Source: UBA12018 sp051656605
Lineage (GTDB): Bacteria > Bacteroidota > Bacteroidia > Bacteroidales > CAMTPD01
DNA: 64,000 nt
Reading direction: 5' to 3'
Assembly: GCA_051656605.1 (NCBI GenBank)
Contig: JBOGCF010000044.1
Location: 62,001 to 126,000 of the forward strand
Position 1 is the first letter of the stretch, and the number at the start of each line of letters is the position of its first letter. A program made the translations under genes and the position numbers. Below the pieces are notes generated by a model, which searched no databases, had not been told where the DNA came from, and worked only from the letters and a program-made list of their open reading frames with translations. This document shows, one piece after another, positions 1 to 8,884 of the stretch.

Positions 1-57
1 CTGATTCATACCAAACCGGGCATGGGCTTTATACTAAAATCGGATTATGAAAATTAG
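1..57 (+). CDS. Response regulator, C-terminal end (partial)
   Basis: The first 18 codons read LIHTKPGMGFILKSDYEN and then stop. This matches the beta-hairpin end of the OmpR/PhoB winged-helix DNA-binding domain (family pattern T-V-R-G-x-G-Y-x-L). The rest of the gene lies left of the window. It overlaps the start of the downstream histidine kinase by 11 nt, so the two are translationally coupled and form a two-component pair. The family call rests on this short tail plus context. Confidence 0.7.
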   Translation: MIHTKPGMGFILKSDYEN

Positions 58-1417
58 AACACGACTTACACTACGATATGCTGCCGTTTCGGCCATACTG
101 TTTATGGCTTTTGCCTTGATGGTATATTTCTTTTCGGAAATAAACCGACGCGACGAATTCTACCGAGATCTGAAACGGGAAGGTATTACCAAAGCCAATC
201 TATTTCTTGAGAAGAAGGTCGACGCACACACCATGCAATCGATCTACCTCAACAACCGCGAATTTATCAATGAAGTGGAGGTAGCAGTATACGACACCTC
301 CTTTCACCTACTCTATCACGATGCCAAGCAAATCGACTTGGTAAAGGAAACGCCGCAGATGATTGAGCGTATCATACGAGAAAAAAGCATCGAGTTCTAT
401 CAAGACAATTATCAAGTCGTGGGTCTGCTCTATCCATACAAAGGACAAGAATATGTAATTACGGCAGTAGCATACGATGGTTACGGCTATGCCAAACTCG
501 AAGCCTTGAAACACATCTTGCTCTTTCTATGGGTAATGGTTCTTTTTATTCTTTTGATTGTAGGCTATTATTTAGCCAAAAGGGCTTTGATGCCCGTATC
601 GGACTTAATACGTCAGATTGGTCAAATTACGGCTTCGAAACTGCACAAACGACTTGTATCACCTAAAGAGAAAGATGAAATAGGAGAATTGGCTGCCGAG
701 TTTAATGCAATGCTCGACAAACTAGAGGCTTCGTTTAGTTCACAAAAGATGTTTGTCAGCAATGTATCACACGAATTGCGTACTCCGATGGCGGTCTTGA
801 TCGGCGAACTCGAGATTGCATCACTTCGCCCAAGATCGGAAGAAGCCTACAAAGCGGTAATCGAATCGGCCCTGGGTGATGCCAAGCACATTGTAAACCT
901 ACTCGACGGCTTGCTCAATCTGGCCAAAGCGGCCTATCAGCCCGAACAAATCAAGATGGAAGAAGTGCGTCTCGACGAATTGCTGCTCGATGCATGCGAA
1001 ATAGCCATGAAAAGCGATTCGTCGTATCTGGTAGAAATCGACTTCGAACAAGAATTTGATGACGATACCTTAATTACCGTTGTAGGCAATGCATATCTGC
1101 TTAAAACCGCTTTTGTAAATCTGCTCGAAAACAATTGCAAGTTTTCCGAAAATCATACCTCTCAGGTACAAATATCGGCAAACAACAAAGAGGCTGTAAT
1201 TCGCTTTTCCGATACCGGAATCGGGATAGCCGACGACGACCTTCCATTTATTTTTGATCCGTTTTACAGAGGTAAAAACAAAAGCTTTGCCAAAGGCAAC
1301 GGCATCGGAATGGCTTTGGTAAAACGGATTGTAGAGCTCCATAATGGTAGTATTGAGGTCGTTTCACATCCCAACGAAGGAACACTATTTATCTTGAGGA
1401 TACCTCATATTTTCTAA
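47..1417 (+). CDS. Sensor histidine kinase (HAMP-HisKA-HATPase)
   Basis: A 456-residue membrane sensor kinase. It has a transmembrane segment at about residues 10-28, a periplasmic sensor region of about 125 residues, a second segment at about 155-175, and a HAMP linker. The HisKA phospho-acceptor motif VSHELRTP lies near residue 240. The ATPase domain shows the N box (NLLENN), G1 box (DTGIGI), F box (FIFDPFYRG) and G2 box (GNGIGMALV). It presumably phosphorylates the response regulator whose end overlaps its start codon. The signal is unknown and no target is evident from the neighbours. All catalytic boxes are intact, so it should be active. Confidence 0.95.
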   Translation: MKIRTRLTLRYAAVSAILFMAFALMVYFFSEINRRDEFYRDLKREGITKANLFLEKKVDAHTMQSIYLNNREFINEVEVAVYDTSFHLLYHDAKQIDLVKETPQMIERIIREKSIEFYQDNYQVVGLLYPYKGQEYVITAVAYDGYGYAKLEALKHILLFLWVMVLFILLIVGYYLAKRALMPVSDLIRQIGQITASKLHKRLVSPKEKDEIGELAAEFNAMLDKLEASFSSQKMFVSNVSHELRTPMAVLIGELEIASLRPRSEEAYKAVIESALGDAKHIVNLLDGLLNLAKAAYQPEQIKMEEVRLDELLLDACEIAMKSDSSYLVEIDFEQEFDDDTLITVVGNAYLLKTAFVNLLENNCKFSENHTSQVQISANNKEAVIRFSDTGIGIADDDLPFIFDPFYRGKNKSFAKGNGIGMALVKRIVELHNGSIEVVSHPNEGTLFILRIPHIF

Positions 1418-1502
1418 TAAAACAAGAACTTATTACTAGCTATTCTTTATAATATGTGAAAAAATTATAGCTGCTTTAGCGACTTTTAAAGGGGAATAAT
1501 TG

Positions 1503-1510
1503 TTACTTTG
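1503..1510 (+). promoter_or_regulatory. Bacteroidota-type -7 box upstream of SDR gene
   Basis: TTACTTTG matches the Bacteroidota -7 consensus TAnnTTTG at all but one position. No clear -33 TTTG is seen 19 nt upstream. If it is used, transcription would start near 1517. That is downstream of the upstream TTG and ATG codons of the longer open frame, and it supports ATG 1554 as the true start. Confidence 0.45.
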
Positions 1511-1553
1511 CATGAGTTTATCCGACAAAAAACGAAAACAATATAGACCTGTC

Positions 1554-2315
1554 ATGAAAAAGACGATTTTGATTACCGGAGCTACTTCGGGTATTGGAGA
1601 AGCAACAGCGATACGCTTTGCTCAAGAAGGACACAGATTGATTCTTACCGGTCGCAGAGCTGAACGCCTTGCGAAGTTGGCATCCTCACTGAGACAAAAT
1701 TACAACTGTGAGGTGTTACCGATGGCATTTGACGTACGAGACAAAGACCGTGTTCACCATACGCTTTCCTCATTGGCTATTAATGGAGAAGTCATTGATG
1801 TATTGATCAATAATGCCGGATTGGCAAGTGGTTTATCTCCAATCCAAAACGGAGACTTAGACGATTGGGATGTAATGATCGATACCAATATCAAAGGTTT
1901 ATTATATGTAACACGCGTAATTGCTCCCATGATGGTAAAACAAGGCTTTGGGCACATCATCAACGTTTGCTCTATTGCCGGTGTACAAAACTATCCAAAC
2001 GGCAACGTATATTGCGCAACCAAACATGCGGTATCTTCACTTACCGAAACCATGCGTATGGATTTGAACGCTAGTGGCATCAAGGTATCACAAGTACTTC
2101 CGGGTGCCGTAGAAACGGAATTCTCATTGGTTCGCTTCAAGGGAGACGAAGATCGTGCACAAAAGGTATACGAAGGTTTCGAGCCACTTTCGGGAGCAGA
2201 CGTTGCCGATGCCATTCACTACATGGTACAAGCTCCGGCACATGTCAACATCAGTGACTTAATGATCTTACCGGCAGCACAAGCCTCTTCTACTATTTTC
2301 AAACGCAAACAATAA
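1554..2315 (+). CDS. SDR family NAD(P)-dependent oxidoreductase
   Basis: A 253-residue short-chain dehydrogenase/reductase. It has the glycine-rich cofactor loop TGATSGIGEA at the N terminus, the NNAG motif near residue 85, and the catalytic Ser-Tyr-Lys (Y-C-A-T-K). The family resembles YdfG/serine-3-dehydrogenase-like reductases, and the substrate cannot be assigned. I chose ATG 1554 over the longer in-frame TTG at 1500, because the protein then starts directly at the first beta strand (MKKTILITG) and a -7 box lies just upstream. The next gene, also a Rossmann-fold enzyme, follows after 13 nt, suggesting cotranscription. Confidence 0.88.
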   Translation: MKKTILITGATSGIGEATAIRFAQEGHRLILTGRRAERLAKLASSLRQNYNCEVLPMAFDVRDKDRVHHTLSSLAINGEVIDVLINNAGLASGLSPIQNGDLDDWDVMIDTNIKGLLYVTRVIAPMMVKQGFGHIINVCSIAGVQNYPNGNVYCATKHAVSSLTETMRMDLNASGIKVSQVLPGAVETEFSLVRFKGDEDRAQKVYEGFEPLSGADVADAIHYMVQAPAHVNISDLMILPAAQASSTIFKRKQ

Positions 2316-2328
2316 TCCATTTAAGCTT

Positions 2329-3213
2329 ATGAAAAGAATATTGGTAGTCGGCGCAAACGGATTCGTTGGTAGACAGGTGCTTCAAACACTCGAAAAAGGA
2401 AACTATGAGCTATATGCTACATCGCATCACGAAGATATCAATCCGAATGGAAACTATCGCTTTCTGCTTTGTGATTTGAGTAGTGCCGAAGAAACAGACA
2501 AACTGCTCAACAACGTTCAGCCACATATCATTATCAATGCCGCTGCGTTGTCGGCCGTCGACTTTTGTGAAGAACATCAGGATATGGCACAGCGCATCAA
2601 TGTGGGTGCCGTAAAACAGATGGCTCAATATTGCAAAATCACCAAAAACAGACTGATTCACATCTCTACCGACTTTGTCTTTGACGGCAAAACAGATGAG
2701 CTTTACAACGAAGATGACGAAAAGAATCCGGTGAATTTCTATGGACAAACAAAGTCGGACAGCGAAGACCTAGTTATGGAAATGTGCAAATCGTACGCTA
2801 TCGTTCGTGTGGTGGTGGTATACGGCACTCCGCTTCCGGGCCAACACTCCAACATTGTTTTGCTGGTAAAAAACAGACTCGAAGCCGGCGAACCTGTACG
2901 CGTTGTAAACGATCAATACCGCACTCCTACTTATGTAGGTGATATTGTCAAGGGAATTATTTCGCTACTCGAAAGCGACCAAAACGGAATCTTCCATTTG
3001 TGTGGCAAAGACTACATGAGTATTGCCGATATCGCCTTTAAGGTAGCTGCACACTTCGGACTCGACAGTTCGCTGATAGAGCCCGTAAGCACAGCGCAGA
3101 TGAAAGAGAAAACTCCCCGTCCACAGTACAGCGGACTTTCGATCAAGAAAGCGCAAGAGATACTCAACTACCAGCCCTTGTCGTTCGATCAAGGCTTATT
3201 CAAAATACAATAA
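2329..3213 (+). CDS. RmlD-like sugar-nucleotide reductase / NAD-dependent epimerase family
   Basis: A 294-residue extended SDR. It has the cofactor motif VGANGFVGRQV at the N terminus, STDFVFDG, and the catalytic YGQTK (YxxxK). The overall architecture is that of dTDP-4-dehydrorhamnose reductase (RmlD-like, sugar-nucleotide binding). No other dTDP-rhamnose genes (rmlA, rmlB, rmlC) are adjacent, so a role in rhamnose synthesis is not supported by context and the exact substrate is open. It sits in a same-strand run with the SDR before it and the DUF3810 gene 9 nt after it. Confidence 0.85.
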   Translation: MKRILVVGANGFVGRQVLQTLEKGNYELYATSHHEDINPNGNYRFLLCDLSSAEETDKLLNNVQPHIIINAAALSAVDFCEEHQDMAQRINVGAVKQMAQYCKITKNRLIHISTDFVFDGKTDELYNEDDEKNPVNFYGQTKSDSEDLVMEMCKSYAIVRVVVVYGTPLPGQHSNIVLLVKNRLEAGEPVRVVNDQYRTPTYVGDIVKGIISLLESDQNGIFHLCGKDYMSIADIAFKVAAHFGLDSSLIEPVSTAQMKEKTPRPQYSGLSIKKAQEILNYQPLSFDQGLFKIQ

Positions 3214-3222
3214 CACAACCCA

Positions 3223-4314
3223 ATGTCAACAGGTATAAAACCATATAAAAAACGACTTATCGCACTAGCCTTTTCTGTTTTGTTTCTGATCGTGATTGAA
3301 GTATGCAAACGCAACCCTGCCTTTGCCGATACTTATTTTACGACTGTATATCGAAACATCATGGTTGTGCTCAATGGCATGTCGTCGGTGTTTCCTTTTT
3401 CACTTTACGATATATTTATTCTTGTTGGCATTGTGTTTATCTTTTGGCAAATCTCTTTCTTTTTCAGAAAGAAGTGGGCTTCGGCTCTACTCAATTTAGG
3501 CTTATTCAGTGTAGGGTTGATGATCTTCTTCGAACTTTCGTGGGGGATTAATTACTTCTCGTCCGACTTCTTTACACGCAACAACATTGCACGAAGCACG
3601 CCCGACTCTACGGTTTATAAAGCTTATGTCACTGATTATATCAATGCGATGAATCATACATTTCAGCATCTCGATACCACTCAAATAGACTCGGTGGATG
3701 TATGGCTTCAGCAAACTTTCGATTCGAACGAACGTACCTTGGGCATCCTTACTCAAAATGGCTATCGAAACCTAAACAAAGAGTATGTGATCAATACGAT
3801 ACCCTACTCTGCTCGTGCCAAGCAAATGCTCTTCGGAGACACCTATGCCGGAATGGGGATACTCGGTTATTACGGACCTTTTTTCTCTGAAGCCCATCTG
3901 AATCCGAACCTGTTGCCTCATCAGATTCCATTTACTTATGCGCACGAAATGGCTCATCTTGCCGGCATCACCAGCGAAGCAGAGGCCAACTTCTATGCCT
4001 TCAAGATTCTGACAAGCACAAATAGTAATGCGCTTCGCTTCTCGGCCTATTACTCCCTTTTGCCTCATGTGCTCAACAATGCAGCCCGATGCATGCCTGA
4101 AGACGAATACAAAACGTTGATCGAATCGGTAGATTCCAACATCATCAAAATACTGCGCTATACACGTACACATTGGGACAATCTATACGCTCCCTTGATT
4201 GGTCAAATCCAAGATCATCTCTACAACTATTACTTGCAAAGCAATAACATTCCATCTGGACTTCAAAACTATTCGGAGGTCGTAGAACTACTTGTTTCTA
4301 CCGATAGCAAATAA
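3223..4314 (+). CDS. DUF3810 family membrane protein with HExxH motif
   Basis: A 363-residue protein with about three N-terminal membrane segments (residues roughly 10-30, 55-78 and 85-108), then a large soluble domain. The sequence AHEMAHLAGI gives an HExxH signature, and downstream acidic residues (SEAEANFYAF) could supply a third zinc ligand. This is the pattern of DUF3810, a Bacteroidota family of predicted membrane zinc peptidases. The catalytic role is an inference from the motif. It is probably the last gene of the run beginning at 1554. Confidence 0.85.
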   Translation: MSTGIKPYKKRLIALAFSVLFLIVIEVCKRNPAFADTYFTTVYRNIMVVLNGMSSVFPFSLYDIFILVGIVFIFWQISFFFRKKWASALLNLGLFSVGLMIFFELSWGINYFSSDFFTRNNIARSTPDSTVYKAYVTDYINAMNHTFQHLDTTQIDSVDVWLQQTFDSNERTLGILTQNGYRNLNKEYVINTIPYSARAKQMLFGDTYAGMGILGYYGPFFSEAHLNPNLLPHQIPFTYAHEMAHLAGITSEAEANFYAFKILTSTNSNALRFSAYYSLLPHVLNNAARCMPEDEYKTLIESVDSNIIKILRYTRTHWDNLYAPLIGQIQDHLYNYYLQSNNIPSGLQNYSEVVELLVSTDSK

Positions 4315-4353
4315 AAAAAATCGTCCTGCATGCAGGAATTGCATACAGGACGA
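4311..4353 (-). terminator. Terminator between convergent genes
   Basis: The inverted repeat TCGTCCTG...CAGGACGA has 14-nt arms with one mismatch (4321-4353). It is flanked by an A-run at 4313-4320, which reads as a T-run on the minus strand. It best fits rho-independent termination of the minus-strand gene ending at 4413 and may also stop the plus-strand run ending at 4314. Confidence 0.8.
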
Positions 4354-4412
4354 CTACATAAATTATTAACAACTAACAAAAATCGATTTAGTTTTGGATC
4401 GTATCGGATATC

Positions 4413-4859
4413 TTATTTTCCCGATTCACCCGCTACAAGTTTTTCGAGAAACTGCGTATACTGTTCAGGAGTCAGCACTTGCTTTATCTGTTGTAAGTCT
4501 TGCTGCACCATGTCTGATTTAGCTTTCTGCAAACGTTGTATTTGCTGCACATAATAGTTGATCGAGTCATTCACGGCTTTTTGATTGGTACGTCCTTGTT
4601 GAGCAACGTTGTCCCATTGAGACTCTTGTTGTTTCGAAAGGTTTAAGGAAGATCTTGCATGACGGTGCCAGTCATGATCCATCCAATACCCATCCATCAT
4701 ACCCGGGCCCATGTAATAACCACCGTTACCACCCCACATCATGCCGGGACCCATATAATAACCACCATTGCCACCGTTGCCATTACCCCATCTATCTTGA
4801 GCCGAAGCTGTAGCAATTACTGCACTAAATAAAACAACACTTAAAAGGAACTTTTTCAT
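4413..4859 (-). CDS. Spy/CpxP-like periplasmic protein with MGPGMM repeats
   Basis: A 148-residue exported protein. The signal peptide is MKKFLLSVVLFSAVIATASA followed by QDRW. A Gly/Asn/Tyr/Met-rich stretch contains two copies of GGYYMGPGMM, encoded by an imperfect direct DNA repeat at about 4700-4775. An alpha-helical region with LTPEQYTQFLEKL, typical of Spy/CpxP/DUF4890-type proteins, follows. The second of two in-frame ATGs was chosen: it begins the signal peptide, and AAGAGAA lies 6 nt upstream of it but directly abuts the first ATG at 4865. The Met/His-rich stretch could bind metal, but that is speculative. Confidence 0.7.
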   Translation of the reverse strand: MKKFLLSVVLFSAVIATASAQDRWGNGNGGNGGYYMGPGMMWGGNGGYYMGPGMMDGYWMDHDWHRHARSSLNLSKQQESQWDNVAQQGRTNQKAVNDSINYYVQQIQRLQKAKSDMVQQDLQQIKQVLTPEQYTQFLEKLVAGESGK

Positions 4860-5261
4860 AATCATTTCTCTTAATTCAACATCACTAAAGTTCACTATCG
4901 TATGTAAAACCAATTAGAGCAGATTTTGCTCACCCCAAAGCTTTCTATTATCATTTTTTAGCAATAATATATACTTTCATTTACAATAGAATAACCTTTA
5001 AAAACGGATAAGTAGAAATAAGAATACGGCATTCATTACATTCGTGCGCTAAAAAAATGAGATTCATGCTAAACATTCTCTACCATCTCGTTGTTTTTTG
5101 CTTGATATATCAGATAAAAAAACCTTGTTTAGTTCTGTTACAAAGCATGTTTGGTTTTCACAAAAACCTTACTTCCTTTTCTAGAAAAGTATGCTTGGTT
5201 CTTTTTAGTTGCTTGTGATAAATAAATTACACCCGATGTATCAAATTTTCAATCGCAACAT
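4860..5261. other. AT-rich intergenic region
   Basis: About 400 nt between divergent genes. I see A/T tracts but no convincing ORF, RNA gene or long repeat. The right end carries the promoter listed separately. Confidence 0.5.
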
Positions 5262-5291
5262 TTTGCAAAAACCGTTTTTTGTTTAATTTTA
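5262..5291 (+). promoter_or_regulatory. Promoter for the 5321 gene
   Basis: TTTG at 5262-5265 is followed after 18 nt by TAATTTTA (7 of 8 positions of TAnnTTTG). It lies about 30 nt upstream of ATG 5321 and inside the longer in-frame ORF starting at 5279, which argues for the shorter protein. Confidence 0.5.
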
Positions 5292-5320
5292 CAGCACAAA
5301 CTTTTAAATTATTATTTTTC

Positions 5321-5812
5321 ATGGAAACCATCCACGAGCCGCTAAGTAAGTTTTATTGTGATACTTGCGGAATGCTTATCGAAAACCCGGAAGATGTATC
5401 AATCGAATGGTTGGAAGATGTAAATAACGTAGGCAAAATCAAAGCTAAACGTTTTAGACTTGTCCATAACCAAGCTTCATCTCCCAAAGAGGGTATCGAT
5501 GGGTGCAACAAATTATTAGCGAACAGCTCTTCTTGCGACAACACACTCGATGGCTTCATTGAGTACGCCTATGCCGAACTGATAGAGGATAACGATACCG
5601 TAGAAGGTGCTCGCGCTGAATTCTTTGACCTTTTCAGAAGACTCACGCTTCCTTATTACGAACAAGCTCGTTTCTATGCCAGACAGGCCTACGATGACAT
5701 TGCTGTTGATGACATAAAGAAATTCGGACAAGAAGATCTTTATGACTACATCAAGACTTGTCTAAGATCTGATGGTGTCGAAGTTGAAGAAGAAGACGAA
5801 GACGAAGATTAA
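5321..5812 (+). CDS. Hypothetical acidic protein with N-terminal CxxC
   Basis: A 163-residue soluble protein I do not recognise. It begins METIHEPLSKFYCDTCG, with a CxxC that could be half of a zinc site or redox pair; two further Cys follow (GIDGCN and SSSCDN). The middle is helical, and the C terminus is a run of Glu/Asp (EEEDEDED). There is no signal peptide or membrane segment. It is a single-gene unit: its own promoter lies upstream and a strong terminator follows 13 nt after the stop. The start was chosen because the promoter overlaps the longer ORF. Confidence 0.75.
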   Translation: METIHEPLSKFYCDTCGMLIENPEDVSIEWLEDVNNVGKIKAKRFRLVHNQASSPKEGIDGCNKLLANSSSCDNTLDGFIEYAYAELIEDNDTVEGARAEFFDLFRRLTLPYYEQARFYARQAYDDIAVDDIKKFGQEDLYDYIKTCLRSDGVEVEEEDEDED

Positions 5813-5825
5813 CTCCCAAATAACC

Positions 5826-5859
5826 AAAAGGGTTACCTGATTATTCGGGTAACCCTTTT
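5826..5859 (+). terminator. Rho-independent terminator
   Basis: A perfect 12-bp inverted repeat, AAAAGGGTTACC / GGTAACCCTTTT, lies just after the stop of the 5321 gene. It separates that gene from the sulfatase that follows. Confidence 0.85.
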
Positions 5860-5880
5860 GTCATTTACTACACATATACC

Positions 5881-7275
5881 ATGAAAACAAAATTTACCGT
5901 CGCTTCAGCACTTCTACTTGCTGGAAGCAATGCCGTCACAGCCCAAAACAAACCGCTCAACATCATTCACATCCTCGTTGATGATGTAGGCTATGACGAT
6001 CTCAGCTGTTTTGGATCAAAAGATATCAAAACACCCAATCTCGACAAACTAGCCTCTGAGGGTGTACGTTTTACCAACTTTATGGCTCCGCATGCTACCA
6101 GCACCCCAACACGAGCAGCCCTGCTTACCGGACGATATGCCGGCAGAATGAATAATGCCAAGGGGCTCGAAGTGCTTTTTCCTAACAGCAAAGACGGACT
6201 TGATCCGGATCAAGAGATCTGCTTGGCAAAACTACTGAAACAACAAGGTTACACAACCGGATTGGTTGGCAAGTGGCACCTCGGCTGCATCCCTCCCTAC
6301 ACTCCTACTTATCATGGATTTGATCGGTTTATCGGAACGGTTTATCCCAACGACCATGCCCCAGAGCGCTTGGCCGGAACCGGATCGAGAGGATATGACA
6401 AAGTTGCCCTCTATGATCAGGATCAACTGGTGAAACGCTGCGAGAATTATGAACTAGCCGAACTCCCGGCTCTCTTCGTACGTGAGACCTGCACCTTTAT
6501 GCGCAACAGCGTAGAGGCTAAGAAACCATTCTACCTGCAATGGTCAAACATCGAAACGCATACACCTTGGTTTATTCCGATGGGCTTCGAAGGCAGATCC
6601 AAGGCCGGAGCTTTTGGGGATGCCGTAGAATATATGGACCTTTCGGTAGGTATTGTGCTTGATTACATCAAGAAACTAGGCATAGAAGAAAACACGCTCA
6701 TTGTGTTCTCTTCAGACAATGGTCCGCTAATTGGTTACGATCCCGAGCTCTATGCCTGCTATGGTAAATACGGATATGTAGATCCCGATCGCACACACGT
6801 ATTGCGCGAAGGTAAATACCAAAACCGATTTGAAGGTGGTCCGCGCGTAGCTTGTATCATGCGCCTGCCGGGTGTTACCAAGCCGGGCACTACGTGCGAT
6901 ACCCGCATTGCAGGATTCGACTTGTTTACCACTTTCCTTGAACTTGCCGGCGGTAGCATTCCTACCGATCGTGTGATCGACGGGAAAAACATCATGCCCA
7001 TCATCAGCGGAGAAAGCAAAGCAACCACTTCGCATGAGGTATTTTATGGCATGAACGGAAAAGGAAACATTCAAAGTGTAACACAAGGCAACTGGAAACT
7101 GTGCCTTGCCGACGGCAAACGCTTCAAAGAGGATATGTTGTTTGATCTGTCAAACGACCTGTCAGAACAAAATGACTTATCCAAAGCAAATCCCGACAAA
7201 GCAAAAGCTCTTCGCCAACTTTCTGTCGATGCAAAAGCAGCATTGAAAGAACACAAGCCCATGCCGGTAAAATAA
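5881..7275 (+). CDS. Secreted sulfatase (S1 family, serine-type)
   Basis: A 464-residue formylglycine-dependent sulfatase exported by the signal peptide ending AVTAQ. The metal-binding start (HILVDDVGYDD) is followed by the activation motif STPTRAALLTG. Its Ser in the C/S-x-P-x-R position must be oxidised to formylglycine by an anaerobic maturase (anSME), which is not encoded in this window. GKWHLG and SSDNGP are further S1 signatures. It hydrolyses sulfate esters, probably on host or algal glycans; the substrate is not assignable. It is monocistronic, between two terminators, and convergent with a GH30 gene. Confidence 0.92.
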   Translation: MKTKFTVASALLLAGSNAVTAQNKPLNIIHILVDDVGYDDLSCFGSKDIKTPNLDKLASEGVRFTNFMAPHATSTPTRAALLTGRYAGRMNNAKGLEVLFPNSKDGLDPDQEICLAKLLKQQGYTTGLVGKWHLGCIPPYTPTYHGFDRFIGTVYPNDHAPERLAGTGSRGYDKVALYDQDQLVKRCENYELAELPALFVRETCTFMRNSVEAKKPFYLQWSNIETHTPWFIPMGFEGRSKAGAFGDAVEYMDLSVGIVLDYIKKLGIEENTLIVFSSDNGPLIGYDPELYACYGKYGYVDPDRTHVLREGKYQNRFEGGPRVACIMRLPGVTKPGTTCDTRIAGFDLFTTFLELAGGSIPTDRVIDGKNIMPIISGESKATTSHEVFYGMNGKGNIQSVTQGNWKLCLADGKRFKEDMLFDLSNDLSEQNDLSKANPDKAKALRQLSVDAKAALKEHKPMPVK

Positions 7276-7316
7276 CTATAACAATGCGTCTAAGACGCTG
7301 AACCGACATAATACGC

Positions 7317-7354
7317 AAAGCCTCCCGACGAGCTATTTTCGTTCGGGAGGCTTT
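7317..7354 (+). terminator. Bidirectional terminator
   Basis: The inverted repeat AAAGCCTCCCGA / TCGGGAGGCTTT (12-bp perfect stem) lies between the convergent sulfatase and GH30 genes and can serve both strands. Confidence 0.85.
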
Positions 7355-7371
7355 GCTGCTTTTTCGTTTGA

Positions 7372-8814
7372 TTACAACGGAATCACAAAGGTTGTCAAGC
7401 TCTGCGCCGGTGCCGTATAGATCCACTCCGAACCCCGATCTTGAATATCGGGATAAATGAGTTTGCAATCGTCTTGTACCGATGTGCGGTAAGCCCGCGG
7501 ATAGTCGCGAGGAAACACGCCCTCTACCATTGTTGTATATTGCATGGGAACCGTATCGGCATTTACCACCGCAACGACCAACTCCTTTTTATCGGGACTC
7601 ATCGCAGCCATTACCTGCGGCTGATCTGCTTCAAGCAACGTATAGCCTTGCTTAAAAAACGACGTGATTTGTTTGCGCACATAATAGTTCTTGATCACTT
7701 CGTAATCGTGCGTGGTAAAGTTTCCTCTAAACTGGCACCACTCGTTGTTGTGCTCCTCCATCATTTGCCAGTCGAGCCACGCTTGTGGTTGCATGATCTT
7801 CATATCATCAAACAGCTTTTGGGTAAGCAGCAAATTGCTTTGCAAACCGACACCTCCGCTTGGCCCTGTTTCCGATTGCCAAAACGGAATCTTCTTATCC
7901 GCCATCAATCGATGCAATTCTTCACGCTCGGCATTGGTTCCCGAGTAAGTATGGGTATTGAACTGCCCAAGTTTGGGAAAGATGTCTCCGGCTTCATCAT
8001 ACGCTTTTACAATCCGGATAGCCGAGGCCAGATTGGTTTCGTCAGACGCTGCCAACACCGTGTTACTCAATCCTGCTTTCTTGAGCATCGGATACAATTT
8101 GCGGATAATCGCAATCTGAGTAGCCGGATCAAAATGGCAACCTTCTTGCGAACCTTGATTGTTCCAGTAGCTCGACAAAGATTCGTTGAACGGTTCAAGG
8201 GTTTTGAACTCGATGCCATATACCTCTTTATAGTGCTTGCAAACTTCTATGAGATAGTCGCAAAATGCATCGTAATATTCGGGACGAAGGTTATCTTTTG
8301 AGGGGTCTTCATGTCCGGCTGCGCAACCGCTATAGGTCATCCAATAAGGTGGAGAATTCGAGAAAGCTTCAAACACCGCATCGGGGCGAAGTTCTTTGAT
8401 CTTGAGCATCACTTTGCGTTGTGCCTCATCGGCATTCCAGTTCATGGCACTATCCGGATGCGGCCAGAAACCCTCCATCTCGGCACGCTTGCCTTTGCCC
8501 TTCACCATGTGTCCATCGGCATGCGACGGATCATCGCCTCCGCCAATGTTGTATCGGAAGATATTCATATTGAGCCCCTCGGGACTTACCATCAAATTCA
8601 CGATCTCATCAATCTGATCATCGTCCCAGTTCCCTACCTGAGCAGCCCACCAACAGAGCGAACTCCCCCATCCTTCGATGGTTTGCATCGGTTTGTTGGC
8701 ATTGATACGAACGGTTGCCTTCGCCACAGAAGAGGTATTGCTCTGTGCACACATCAACATCGGCAGTGAGAATAGAAGAAACAACGGCACTAGAAGCCTG
8801 GTGTGTTTTCGCAT
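7372..8814 (-). CDS. Glycoside hydrolase family 30
   Basis: A 480-residue exported glycosidase. The signal peptide ends at MLMCAQS. The GH30 (beta/alpha)8 barrel shows GWGSSLCWWA near the start, RYNIGGG, and SPPYWMTYSG. The acid/base Glu lies in EPFNES and the nucleophile Glu in WQSETGP, and a C-terminal beta domain follows. GH30 enzymes act on beta-1,6-galactan, beta-glucan, xylan or glucosylceramide; the subfamily cannot be fixed by eye. The longer open frame starting at 8952 was rejected because ATG 8814 begins a clean signal peptide. An unusual repeat array lies upstream at 8885-8976. Confidence 0.9.
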   Translation of the reverse strand: MRKHTRLLVPLFLLFSLPMLMCAQSNTSSVAKATVRINANKPMQTIEGWGSSLCWWAAQVGNWDDDQIDEIVNLMVSPEGLNMNIFRYNIGGGDDPSHADGHMVKGKGKRAEMEGFWPHPDSAMNWNADEAQRKVMLKIKELRPDAVFEAFSNSPPYWMTYSGCAAGHEDPSKDNLRPEYYDAFCDYLIEVCKHYKEVYGIEFKTLEPFNESLSSYWNNQGSQEGCHFDPATQIAIIRKLYPMLKKAGLSNTVLAASDETNLASAIRIVKAYDEAGDIFPKLGQFNTHTYSGTNAEREELHRLMADKKIPFWQSETGPSGGVGLQSNLLLTQKLFDDMKIMQPQAWLDWQMMEEHNNEWCQFRGNFTTHDYEVIKNYYVRKQITSFFKQGYTLLEADQPQVMAAMSPDKKELVVAVVNADTVPMQYTTMVEGVFPRDYPRAYRTSVQDDCKLIYPDIQDRGSEWIYTAPAQSLTTFVIPL

Positions 8815-8884
8815 AGTATAATGTATTATAAAGGTTTGCCTTAAATATAATACGTTTCGATCAAACGATAAAAACTTCTTCAAT

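Noticed and set aside
7441..8301. 286-codon plus-strand ORF opposite GH30
   Set aside because: No start context or motifs. The minus strand encodes the GH30 catalytic residues over the same stretch.
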